Source of the DNA: Flavobacterium soyae
GTDB lineage: Bacteria > Bacteroidota > Bacteroidia > Flavobacteriales > Flavobacteriaceae
Direction of reading: 5' to 3'
Assembly: GCF_021245985.1 (NCBI RefSeq)
Contig: NZ_JAJQXA010000009.1
Location: forward strand, 8,383 to 72,382
DNA length: 64,000 nucleotides
The notes below the pieces were generated by a model, which did no database searches, had not been told where the DNA came from, and saw only the letters and a list, made by a program, of their open reading frames with translations. Of the stretch, positions 1-10,700 are shown one piece after another. The translations under genes were made by a program, and so were the position numbers. The first letter of the stretch is position 1; each line of letters opens with the position of its first letter.

Positions 1-735
1 CCTAACGGAGTTTTTATAGGAACTAAATATTGGTAAAAAATATTTCGTAGAAATTATATATCGGTAGCCATTCCAAAATGTCGACATGCATTTTGTCTCG
101 TAGAGACTATACATTTCATATTGTTTTTATATAATCCCTACGGGATATTTTTGGGTTGGGATTTCTTTATTTTCTACCGATATTTAACTCCTAACGGAGT
201 TTTTATAGGAACTAAATATTGGTAAAAAATATTTCGTAGAAATTATATATCGGTAGCCATTCCAAAATGTCGACATGCATTTTGTCTCGTAGAGACTATA
301 CATTTCATATTGTTTTTTATATAATCCCTACGGGATATTTTTGGGTTGGGATTTCTTTTTTTCTACCGATATGTAACTCCTAACGGAGTTTTTATAGGAA
401 TTAAATATTGATAAAAATATTTCGTAGAAATTATATATCGGTAGCTCTTGCAAAATATCGCCATGCATTTTGTCCCGTAGGGACTATACATTTCATATTG
501 TTTTTTATATAATCCCTACGGGATATTTTTGGGTTGGGGTTTCTTTTTTTTTTCTACCGATATGTAAGTCCTAGCGGAGTATTTTTGTAAGAATTAAACA
601 TTGAAAAATATTTCGTAGAAATTATATATCGGTAGCTCTTGCAAAATATCGCCATGCATTTTGTCCCATAGGGACTATACATTTAATATTGTTTCATATC
701 TCCCTACGGGAAATTATTGGACGAATGATTTCATT
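1..735. repeat. Tandem ~189 bp palindrome-rich repeat, about four copies
   Basis: Copies begin with CCTAACGGAG at 1, 190 and 379 and with the variant CCTAGCGGAG at 570, so the period is 189, 189 and 191 bp. Copies 1 and 2 are nearly identical; copies 3 and 4 diverge progressively. Each copy carries several short palindromes: CTCCTAACGGAGT, ATTTCGTAGAAAT, a pair related to CCGATA/TATCGG, GTCYCGTAGRGAC and ATCCCTACGGGAT. There is no convincing open frame. The array may continue left of the window. Palindromic units of this kind resemble REP/BIME-type elements mobilised by IS200-like (RAYT) transposases, but no transposase lies here, so that link is inference. Confidence 0.85.
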
Positions 736-1163
736 TTTTCTACCAACCAATTACTCCTAACGAACTATTCCATACAAATTATAACATTTGATTTTACCGA
801 TATTTAACTCGTAATGAAATTTCTTTTAATATTTAATTTCTACGAAACACTCCGTTAGGAGTGACTGGTTGGTAACAAAAAAAATATTAACATGCATTTT
901 GTCCCGTAGGGACATATGATCGTCGATAAAAACATGAATATATAATGAAATTCATGTTTTACACGAACATTTCAAAACGTTAAAAAATCTAATTTTCTAC
1001 AAAAAACCTTTGTAAATCTTTTCTTTCGTTAGTGTATAATTTCTAAAACTTTAAATTTGATGTATTTTGTTTAAAATGAATGAGTTGTGTTTTTAAAAAA
1101 TCGATTTCGTTGCAAATCGTATTTGTTTTTATTTTAACTTTATAAATCTAAAATTTTTCAGAT
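736..1163. other. Gene-free tail with degenerate repeat fragments
   Basis: About 430 bp without a supportable gene. The part up to ~915 holds decayed pieces of the upstream repeat, including TCCTAACGAA near 753, an inverted version TCCGTTAGGAGT near 851 and GTCCCGTAGGGAC near 901. The remaining 250 bp are A/T-rich and presumably contain the promoter of the CBS gene, but I find no clear TAnnTTTG element there. Confidence 0.6.
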
Positions 1164-1589
1164 ATGACTGTACATCAAATACTTAATGCAAAAGGAAGGA
1201 ATGTTTATTCCGTACGTTCAACAACAACCGTTTTTGAAGCCTTAAAAGTAATGGGCGATAAAAATATAGGCGCCATTCTTGTTATTGACGGAAACGACTT
1301 AAAAGGGATTTTGTCTGAGAGGGATTATGCTCGAAAAATTGTTTTAAAAGATAAATCTTCAAAAGAAACTTTCGTACATGAAATTATGGAAAGCACTGTT
1401 TTCTCAGTACAGCTTTCAAATAATATTGAAGACTGCATGGAACTTATGAGTTCAAAAAGAATCAGACATCTTCCTGTTTTAGAAGATGGAATAGTAGTGG
1501 GGATTATTTCAATCAGCGATGTTGTTAAGGCGATTATCGAAATTCAAAAAGACACTATTAATCACTTAAACTCTTATATCTCACAGTAA
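1164..1589 (+). CDS. Two-CBS-domain protein
   Basis: A 141-residue cytosolic protein made almost entirely of a tandem CBS (Bateman) module: CBS1 at about residues 7-60 (GAILVIDGNDLKGILSERD) and CBS2 at about 71-130 (RIRHLPVLEDGIVVGIISI). Such modules bind adenosine nucleotides such as AMP, ATP or SAM and usually act as energy sensors; stand-alone pairs often regulate partner proteins. No catalytic domain is attached. It is monocistronic, with a strong terminator 27 bp after the stop, and lies upstream of maeB on the same strand. The ligand and partner cannot be told from sequence. A second CBS protein lies at 49.5-50.1 kb but has a different architecture. Confidence 0.9.
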   Translation: MTVHQILNAKGRNVYSVRSTTTVFEALKVMGDKNIGAILVIDGNDLKGILSERDYARKIVLKDKSSKETFVHEIMESTVFSVQLSNNIEDCMELMSSKRIRHLPVLEDGIVVGIISISDVVKAIIEIQKDTINHLNSYISQ

Positions 1590-1615
1590 ATACACTTATT
1601 AAAATACTTTTTTAG

Positions 1616-1647
1616 ATAGTCCGGAACAAGCCGGACTATTTTTTTTG
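1616..1647 (+). terminator. Rho-independent terminator after the CBS gene
   Basis: A perfect 9-bp stem, ATAGTCCGG (1616-1624) with CCGGACTAT (1631-1639), closes a 6-nt loop and runs directly into a T tract. Confidence 0.9.
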
Positions 1648-1713
1648 ACTTTTCAATTTTGATATTTTAACAAAAGAAAGAACCAAAACGCCCCATTTTA
1701 AAACTAAGACTTA

Positions 1714-1721
1714 TATCTTTG
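1714..1721 (+). promoter_or_regulatory. Putative -7 element of maeB (TATCTTTG)
   Basis: Exact match to the flavobacterial -7 consensus TAnnTTTG, 25 bp before the maeB start and downstream of the preceding terminator. No clear -33 TTG is visible. Confidence 0.6.
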
Positions 1722-1745
1722 TAAGCTAGAATAAAAGCTAAAATA

Positions 1746-4037
1746 ATGAACAAAGAGAGTAAAAAAAGAGAGGCGTTAGTGTACCACGCAGAGCCAACTC
1801 CAGGAAAAATTCAGGTAGTTCCAACAAAAAAATATGCAACCCAAAGAGATTTATCGCTGGCTTATTCGCCAGGTGTTGCAGAGCCTTGTTTAGCAATTGC
1901 AGAAAACATTGATGATGTTTACAAATACACAGCTAAAGGAAATTTAGTTGCCGTAATCTCAAACGGTACAGCTGTTTTGGGTCTGGGAGATATAGGCCCT
2001 GAGGCAGGAAAACCTGTAATGGAAGGAAAAGGTTTGTTGTTTAAAATATTCTCTGACATTGACGTTTTTGATATCGAAGTTGATACAAAAAACGTAGAAG
2101 AATTTATTCAGACTGTAAAAAATATTGCTCCAACTTTTGGAGGTATTAATCTTGAAGATATCAAAGCACCGGAATCTTTTGAAATCGAAAGAAGATTAAT
2201 AGAAGAATTAGATATTCCGGTAATGCACGATGACCAGCACGGAACCGCAATTATTTCTTCTGCAGCATTAATCAATGCGCTTGAATTAGCAGGTAAAAAA
2301 GCCGAAGATGTAAAAGTAGTAGTTTCCGGAGCAGGATCTGCGGCGATTGCCTGTACAGATTTATATGTTTTATTGGGCGTAAAAGTTGAGAACATTTTAA
2401 TGTTTAATAGTAAGGGACTTTTAACAAAAGACAATCCTTCATTATCAGAATTACAATTAAAATATGCAATTGACGGCCCAAAAATTGAATTAGCAGAAGC
2501 TGTAAATGGAGCTGATGTTTTCATCGGATTATCATCTGGAGATATTCTTTCGCCAGAAATGTTATTGACCATGAAAGACAACCCGATTGTTTTTGCAATG
2601 GCAAATCCAAATCCGGAAATCGATTATAATTTAGCTGTAGAAACTCGTAAAGACGTTATTATGGCTACAGGCCGTTCTGATTTTCCTAATCAGGTAAATA
2701 ACGTTTTAGGATTCCCTTATATTTTTAGAGGAGCGTTAGACGTACGTGCTACAAAAATTAACGAAGCTATGAAAATGGCGGCTGTAAAAGCATTGGCTAT
2801 TTTAGCAAAAGAACCGGTTCCAGAACAGGTTAACGTAGCTTACGGAGCAACAAAATTAGGTTTCGGGCAGGAATATATTATCCCTAAACCATTTGATCCT
2901 AGATTAATTACTATTGTAGCACCTGCAGTTGCAAAAGCGGCAATGGAATCTGGAGTAGCAAAAAATCCTATTACAGACTGGGCTGCTTATGAGGATAAGC
3001 TTCGCGAACGTATGGGTAATGATAATAAAATGGTACGTTTAATTACAAACCGTGCTAAATTAGAACCTAAACGAATTGTTTTTGCTGAGGCAGATCAATT
3101 AAATGTATTAAAAGCAGCGCAGATTGTACACGAAGACGGAATTGGTATTCCGGTTTTATTAGGAAGCAGAGAAACTATTTTAGAATTAAAAGAGGAACTA
3201 GGTTTTGATGCTGAATTAGAAATCATTGATCCTAAAACAAACGAGGAAGAAGCAAGACGTAACAGATTTGCAGCTTCATACTGGGAAACAAGAGAACGAA
3301 GAGGAGTTTCATTGCTTGATGCTCAAAAATTCATGCGCGAAAGAAACTATTTTGCAGCCATGATGGTAAACGAAGGCGAGGCAGATGCTCTTGTTACAGG
3401 TTACTCAAGAAGTTATCCAAGTGTAGTAAAACCAATGCTTCAATTAATTGAAAAAGCACACGGAGCTTCGCTTGTCGCAACAGCAAATATGATGCTTACA
3501 TCTCGCGGCCCAATGTTTTTATCAGATACTGCTATAAACATTAATCCATCTTCTGAAGATTTAGTGAACATAGCCTTGATGACTGCTAAAACAGCAAAAA
3601 TGTTCGGAATTGAGCCTGTTATTGCAATGGTTTCATATTCAAACTTTGGTTCATCAACACATCAAAATGCTTCAAAAGTAAGAGATGCTGTAGCGTATTT
3701 GCATAAAAATCACCCGGAGATGGTCGTAGATGGTGAAATTCAGGCAGACTTTGCTTTAAATTCAGAAATGCTGCAGGAAAAATTCCCTTTCTCTAAATTA
3801 GCAGGAAAGAAAGTAAATACACTGGTATTCCCTAACTTAGAGTCGGCAAACATCACTTATAAGTTGATGAAGGAATTGAATAAATCAGCTTCTATTGGAC
3901 CAATTATGATGGGAATGAATAAACCGGTTCACATTTTTCAATTAGGAGCAAGCGTTGAAGAAATGGTAAACATGGCAGCAATTGCTGTTATCGACGCTCA
4001 GGAAAAACAAAATAAAAAAAATAAATTAGCTCAATAG
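1746..4037 (+). CDS. maeB: NADP-dependent malic enzyme with C-terminal PTA-like domain
   Basis: A 763-residue cytosolic enzyme converting malate to pyruvate and CO2 with reduction of NAD(P). The malic enzyme half (about residues 15-425) shows [22 protein letters not shown] and the Rossmann motif GAGSAAIA. The second half (about 430-755) resembles phosphate acetyltransferase, as in E. coli MaeB (759 aa), where that domain is regulatory rather than an active PTA. The length is normal for the fused family. The gene has its own promoter and 80 bp separate it from ruvA. It links the TCA cycle to pyruvate and NADPH supply. Cofactor preference is assigned from the family, not from residues I can verify. 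Confidence 0.96.
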   Translation: MNKESKKREALVYHAEPTPGKIQVVPTKKYATQRDLSLAYSPGVAEPCLAIAENIDDVYKYTAKGNLVAVISNGTAVLGLGDIGPEAGKPVMEGKGLLFKIFSDIDVFDIEVDTKNVEEFIQTVKNIAPTFGGINLEDIKAPESFEIERRLIEELDIPVMHDDQHGTAIISSAALINALELAGKKAEDVKVVVSGAGSAAIACTDLYVLLGVKVENILMFNSKGLLTKDNPSLSELQLKYAIDGPKIELAEAVNGADVFIGLSSGDILSPEMLLTMKDNPIVFAMANPNPEIDYNLAVETRKDVIMATGRSDFPNQVNNVLGFPYIFRGALDVRATKINEAMKMAAVKALAILAKEPVPEQVNVAYGATKLGFGQEYIIPKPFDPRLITIVAPAVAKAAMESGVAKNPITDWAAYEDKLRERMGNDNKMVRLITNRAKLEPKRIVFAEADQLNVLKAAQIVHEDGIGIPVLLGSRETILELKEELGFDAELEIIDPKTNEEEARRNRFAASYWETRERRGVSLLDAQKFMRERNYFAAMMVNEGEADALVTGYSRSYPSVVKPMLQLIEKAHGASLVATANMMLTSRGPMFLSDTAININPSSEDLVNIALMTAKTAKMFGIEPVIAMVSYSNFGSSTHQNASKVRDAVAYLHKNHPEMVVDGEIQADFALNSEMLQEKFPFSKLAGKKVNTLVFPNLESANITYKLMKELNKSASIGPIMMGMNKPVHIFQLGASVEEMVNMAAIAVIDAQEKQNKKNKLAQ

Positions 4038-4090
4038 CAGCCATTATATAAGGATCAAATAAAATTGTCTTATTTTTATTGCATTTTTAT

Positions 4091-4098
4091 TATATTTG
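4091..4098 (+). promoter_or_regulatory. Putative -7 element of ruvA/sprA (TATATTTG)
   Basis: Exact TAnnTTTG match 19 bp before the ruvA start, with an ATTG at 4064-4067 as a possible -33 element. SprA follows ruvA by only 24 bp, so this promoter may serve both. Confidence 0.6.
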
Positions 4099-4117
4099 AT
4101 ACTTATTAATAATACTT

Positions 4118-4699
4118 ATGATAGCACATTTGCAGGGGAAATTAGTTGAAAAAAATCCCACGGAAGTTGTAATTGATTGCGGTGGAGTAGGATACCTCGT
4201 AAATATTTCTTTACATACTTTTTCATTAATCCCTAATGCTGATTTTATAAAATTGTATACGCATCTTCAAATAAAAGAAGATGCGCATACTTTATTCGGA
4301 TTTGTAGAAAAATCTGAACGTGAAATATTTAGAATGCTTTTGTCTGTTTCTGGAATTGGGGCAAACATTGCACGAACAATGCTTTCTTCGATAGAACCAA
4401 GACAAATTATTAATGCAATTGCCTCGGGAGATGTTGGCTTAATTCAATCTATAAAAGGAATTGGAAACAAAACTGCGCAGCGAGTAATACTTGATTTGAA
4501 GGAAAAAGTGTTAAAATTGTACGATTTGGACGAAGTTTCAGTAGTCCAAAACAATACAAATCGAGATGAAGCGTTATCTGCTTTGGAAGTTTTAGGATTC
4601 GTTCGAAAAACTTCTGAAAAAGTAGTAGAAAAGATCGTTAAAGAAGATCCTCAAGCTACAGTAGAAACGATCATTAAAAAGGCTTTAAAAAGCTTATAA
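4118..4699 (+). CDS. ruvA: Holliday junction DNA helicase subunit RuvA
   Basis: A 193-residue protein of normal RuvA length. It has the N-terminal OB-fold (starting MIAHLQGKLV, with VVIDCGGVGYLV), two helix-hairpin-helix motifs in the middle (LSVSGIGANIARTML and IQSIKGIGNKTAQRVI), and the short C-terminal three-helix domain that contacts RuvB. RuvA binds four-way junctions as a tetramer and recruits the RuvB motor for branch migration. RuvB is not in this window. Its place directly upstream of sprA matches the arrangement known in F. johnsoniae; I see no functional link, only possible co-transcription. Confidence 0.97.
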   Translation: MIAHLQGKLVEKNPTEVVIDCGGVGYLVNISLHTFSLIPNADFIKLYTHLQIKEDAHTLFGFVEKSEREIFRMLLSVSGIGANIARTMLSSIEPRQIINAIASGDVGLIQSIKGIGNKTAQRVILDLKEKVLKLYDLDEVSVVQNNTNRDEALSALEVLGFVRKTSEKVVEKIVKEDPQATVETIIKKALKSL

Positions 4700-4723
4700 A
4701 ATCAATTTTTTATAACCAATTGT

Positions 4724-7700
4724 ATGCGTAAAATTTGTATTTTTTTACTGGTTTTATTTTGTGGTAACGTTATGCGATCACAAGTAAATCCGGCGGTTCA
4801 AGATACAACAAAAACTCAATTTTCTGTAGGGAAACTTGAGTTAGAAAATCCTCCAAGCATACTTTCGGCATATAAATATGATCCTATTACAGATCGATAT
4901 ATTTACACCAATTCGGTTGATGGTTTTTCAATCGATTATCCTATTGTTTTAACTCCCAAAGAATATGAAGATTTAGTTCTAAAAGAATCACGAAGAGATT
5001 ATTTTAGAAAAAAAGCAGATGCAATCGACGGCAAAAAAAACGGAGCCGAAGCGGCTAAAAAAGATTTACTGCCAAGATACTATATCAATTCAAGTCTTTT
5101 TGAAAGCGTTTTTGGAAGTAACACCATTGATGTAAAACCTACAGGTTCTGTCGAAATGGATTTAGGTGTTCGTTACACTAAACAAGACAACCCTTCATTC
5201 TCACCTCGAAACAGATCAAGTCTTACATTCGACTTTGACCAGCGTATTAGTATGAGTTTAATGGGGAAAGTAGGGACAAGATTAGAAGTAAATGCTAATT
5301 ACGATACCCAATCGACATTTGCATTTCAAAACTTATTTAAATTAGCTTATACTCCTTCCGAAGATGATATTATTCAAAAAGTAGAAGTTGGTAACGTCAG
5401 CATGCCGCTTAATAGCACTTTAATTCGCGGGGCACAAAGTTTATTTGGGGTAAAAGCACAATTGCAATTTGGAAAAACTACCATTACAGGAGTTTTCTCT
5501 GAACAAAAATCACAGACAAAAAGTGTAGTTGCAGAAAACGGAGGTACAGTTCAAAACTTCGATTTATATGCTTTAGATTATGATAATGATCGTCACTTTT
5601 TCTTATCTCAGTATTTTAGAAATAAGTACGATGCATCATTAAAAAAATACCCGTTTATTGACAGCCGTGTTCAAATTACAAGATTAGAAGTCTGGGTAAC
5701 CAACAAACAAAATCGTGTAAGCACAAACAATAATAACCTTAGAAATATCATTGCGCTTCAGGATTTAGGTGAAGCTCAAATAACAGGAGTTCCGGATAAC
5801 GAAGTTGTAGTTATTAGTTCAACAGCAGGATTTTTCAACAATCCGATAGATTCGCCAACTAATAACAATAACAATAAGTACGATCCGGCAACAATAGGTC
5901 AGGCAAGTTCTTTCTTAAATTCTAAAATTAGAGAAATTGTAACAGCAAAATCTGGATTCAACAACACAAATGTCAGCGAAGCAACTGATTATTCTGTTTT
6001 AGAAAATGCCAGAAAATTAACTACTGCAGAATATACATTTAATCCACAGTTAGGATACCTTTCTTTGCAGCAGCGTTTGGCAAATGATGAAATTTTGGCC
6101 GTTGCCTTCGAATATACAATTGGAGGCAAAGTGTATCAGGTTGGGGAATTTGGCAGTGATGGTGTTGATGGAACAGTTGTAACAGGAAATAACAATGCAA
6201 ATCAGGCAATTATTACGCAGAGTTTAGTTTTGAAAATGCTGAAAAGTAATTTGACAAACGTTCAAAATCCGGTTTGGAACCTGATGATGAAAAACGTTTA
6301 TCAAATTCCGCAGGCCTATCAAATTAAACAAGACGATTTCAGGTTAAATATTCTTTACACAGATCCTTCGCCAATAAATTATATCACGCCGGTTCAAGGG
6401 TCAAGTTTTCCGCCAAACCCAACATCGGATATGAAGGTAGATCAAACCCCATTATTGAATGTTTTCAACCTGGACCGTTTAAATTATAATAATGATCCAC
6501 AGGCTGGCGGAGATGGTTTCTTCGATTATATTCCGGGCATTACGGTTGACGTTCAAAATGGGCGAATAATATTTACAACAAAAGAGCCTTTTGGGGAACT
6601 TATATTCAATAAATTACAAACAGGCGGAGGAGAGAGTTATAACGATCCGGCAACCTATAATGCAAACCAGCAGAAGTACGTATTTAGAAATATGTACCGA
6701 AATACACAAGCGGGTGCATTGCAGGACAGTGATAAAAACAAATTCTTATTAAGAGGAAAATACAAATCATCCGGAAGTAACGGAATCCCTATTGGGGCAT
6801 TCAATGTGCCGCAGGGTTCTGTTGTAGTTACAGCAGCCGGAAGAGTTTTAGTCGAAGGAATAGATTACAGCGTCGATTATCAATTAGGAAGAGTACAAAT
6901 TCTTGATCCTTCACTGCAGGCATCAAATACTCCAATTGAAGTTTCGTTAGAAAATAATTCAATCTTCGGACAGCAGACTCGAAGATTTATGGGATTGAAT
7001 GTTGAGCATAAAATTTCGGATAAATTTGTAGTAGGTGGAACTTTCTTAAAAATGACAGAAAGACCATTTACTCAAAAATCAAGTTATGGGCAGGAATCTG
7101 TAAACAATACTATTTTTGGATTTAATGGAAACTATTCTACAGAAGTTCCATTTTTAACCAGATTAGCAAACAAGCTTCCAAATGTTGATACAGATGTTCC
7201 TTCGAATTTATCTATTCGAGGTGAAGTTGCATTTTTAAAACCGGATGCGCCAAAAGCCAGTGATTTTGAAGGTGAAGCAACAATATACATTGATGATTTT
7301 GAAGGTTCGCAGTCAACCATTGATATGCGTTCTGCATATGCGTGGAGTTTAGCTTCGACACCATATATAAATTCTATTACAGATAATACTTTTAATGCAA
7401 ATTCAAACACTCTGGATTACGGTTTTAAAAGAGCAAAATTATCATGGTATACAATTGACCCGGTATTTTATACCTCAAAACCATCAGGAATCTCAAATGA
7501 CGATTTATCATTAAATACAACAAGAAGGATTTACAGCAGAGAGTTGTATCCAAATACAGATATTGCTCAGGGACAGATTCAGGTTGTCAATACATTGGAT
7601 TTAACTTATTATCCATCTGAAAGAGGTCCATATAATAATAATCCTGATTTTGCGACAACCAGTCCGACAACAAATTTTGGTGGAATTATGCGTGCTTTAA

Positions 7701-10700
7701 ATTCAACCAATTTTGAACAGGGAAATGTCGAGTATATCCAGTTTTGGGTTTTGGATCCTTATGTAGGAAACTCAGAAGCTCCGGTAAATAATACAGGTAA
7801 AATTTACTTCAACTTAGGGGAAATCTCTGAGGATGTTTTAAAAGACGGAAGAAAACAATACGAAAATGGATTAGGGCCGGACCAGATTAAGGTTAATCCG
7901 AGGCCGCTTTGGGGAGATGTTCCGGCTTCGCAATCTTTAATTTATGCTTTTGATACCAATCCTGACAATAGAAAAAATCAGGACATTGGTTTAGATGGTT
8001 TACCAAGTTCTCAAGAAGGACAAATTTATACAAGTTACGCTGGTGAGGCAGATCCGGCTGCAGATGATTATACTTACTATTTAAATACAGATGGAGGCGT
8101 TTTAGAACGCTATAAAAATTATAACGGTACAGAAGGTAACTCTGCAGTAAGCATTGACGATCCAAATCGCGGCTCTACAACGCTGCCGGATGTTGAAGAT
8201 ATTAACCGTGACAATACGATGAGTACTATAAATGCATATTATGAATATAGCATCGATATTAAGCCGGGAATGCAGGTTGGTCAAAATTACATTACAGATA
8301 TTCGTGAGCCAGGTGATTTAGGGCCTATAGAATTGCCAAATGGCGGAACCACAACTGCCAGATGGATTCAGTTTAAAATCCCTGTTTCGCAGCCTCAAAA
8401 CACAATTGGAAATATTACAGACTTTAGATCTATTCGTTTTATGCGTATGTTCATGACTGGATTTAGCGGTCAGACAACTGTTCGTTTTGGAGCTTTAGAT
8501 TTAGTAAGAGGAGAATGGAGAAGATATACAGGAACACTAGATGTTAATCACCCAAAACCAGACGATTCTACTGTAGAATTTGATGTTGCGGCAGTAAATA
8601 TTCAGGAAAACAGTAATAAATGTCCGGTTAACTATGTAATTCCGCCGGGAGTTCAAAGAGAGCAGCTGTACAATAACAATACAGTTATCAATCAAAATGA
8701 GCAGGCATTAGCAGTAAGAGTTGCAGGTTCAGGTTTACAGTATCAGGATTCAAGAGCAGTTTTCAAAAATGTAAGTGTAGATATGCGTCAGTATAAAAAA
8801 CTAAAAATGTTTTTACACGCCGAATCTCTGCCAAATGAAAATACACTTCAAAATGATGAAATGGTAGGTTTTATCCGTTTTGGAAATGACTTTACACAAA
8901 ACTTTTATCAGGTCGAAATTCCATTAAAAGTAACTCCTACAGGAGGGTCTTGTGCAATAAGCGCGGATCAGGTTTGGATGGAAGAAAATGATATTGATTT
9001 AGCTCTTGAGCTGTTGACCAAAATGAAAATCAAGGGGATGAGCATTGATATCAATTCTACGAAAAGAGATGAGAATGGTATTTATTACCCGGATAATGAC
9101 CCGGATGTTGAAGGCGGAGATGGTGATGACAAATTAGTTTTAGGTATAAAAGGAAATCCTAATTTTGGTTTAGTTCGAAACTTAATGGTCGGAGTAAAGA
9201 GCAGGGCCGATCATAAAGATATTAAAGGAGAGGTTTGGTTTAATGAACTTCGTATGTCTGATTTAGAAAACAAAGGCGGTATGGCAGCGATATTAAATGT
9301 CGATACCAATATGGCCGATCTTGCTACTCTTTCTGCAACGGGTAGAAAAAGTACAATTGGTTTCGGGTCTTTAGAACAGGGGGCAAATGAACGCAGCCGT
9401 GAAGATATTCAGCAGTATAACATCGTAACTAATTTAAACTTAGGAAAATTACTGCCTAAAAAATGGGGCATTAACCTGCCATTTAATTACGCAATTGGCG
9501 AAGAAGTAATTACACCGGAATACGATCCGTTTAATCAGGATATTAAGCTGGATCAGTTAATTAGAGAAACTACAGATGAGGCGGAAAAAGAGAATATCAG
9601 AACCCGTGCCGTAGATTATACAAAACGAAAAAGCATCAACTTTATCGGGGTTAGAAAAGATAGGGCAGCCGAGCAAAAACCTCATGTTTATGATGTCGAA
9701 AACTTTACATTTTCACAATCCTACAATCAGGTAGAACGCCATGATTATGAAGTAGAAAATTATGAAGACGAACAATCAAATACGGCGGTAAACTATGCCT
9801 ATACATTCCAGCCAAAAGAAGTTGTTCCGTTTAAGAGCACTAAGTTCATGAAGAAAAGTGATTACTGGAAATTATTAAGTGATTTCAATTTTAATTATCT
9901 TCCTTCAAATATATCTTTCAATTCTAATATTTTAAGACAAAGCAACCGTCAGCAGTTTAGGGAAGTTGAAGTGGAGGGCATTGGGCTTGATCCGCTTTAC
10001 AGACGAAATTTTGCCTTTAATTATCAGTATGGTTTTGGTTTTAATTTAACCAAATCTTTAAAGCTGAATTATAGTGCAACATCAAATAATATCGTTCGAA
10101 ATTTCTTAAATGATGACAACACACCAAAAGAAGATTTCAATATATGGGATGATTACTGGGATATTGGAACTCCAAACCAGCATGCACAGCAATTGGTGTT
10201 AAACTATGAAATTCCAATTAACAAAATTCCAATTTTTGGTTTTGTAAAAGCAAGTTATTCTTATACAGCAGACTATAGCTGGCAGCGTTCTTCGACAGCA
10301 TTTTCTCAGTATGTCGATGATAATGGTAATGAGTTTGATTTAGGAAATACAATTCAAAATGCGAACTCAAATACACTTACAACGACTTTAAATATGCCTA
10401 CGCTGTATAAGTATTTAGGGTTAACTCCCGGTGCAAAAAAGCAAGCTAAACCTAAACCAACAGCTCCGCCAAAACCGGGTGAAAAAATTGTAAATACGGC
10501 TAAACCAGTCGTGAGTAATAGTCCATTTTATGATGGTTTAATTGGAGTATTGACAAGTATTAAAAATGTTCAGATTAATTATACCAAAAACAGCGGAACG
10601 GTTTTACCGGGTTATACGCCAAGTATTGGTTTCTTAGGAACGTCTAAGCCATCTTTAGGGTTTATTTTTGGAAGTCAGGATGATGTGCGTTACGAAGCTG

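Noticed and set aside
1..915. CRISPR array
   Set aside because: The repeat unit (~189 bp) is far too long, adjacent units are contiguous without unique spacers, and no cas genes are present.
2108..2581. 157-codon minus-strand frame inside maeB
   Set aside because: Antisense shadow of a clear, full-length malic enzyme gene; no family signature.
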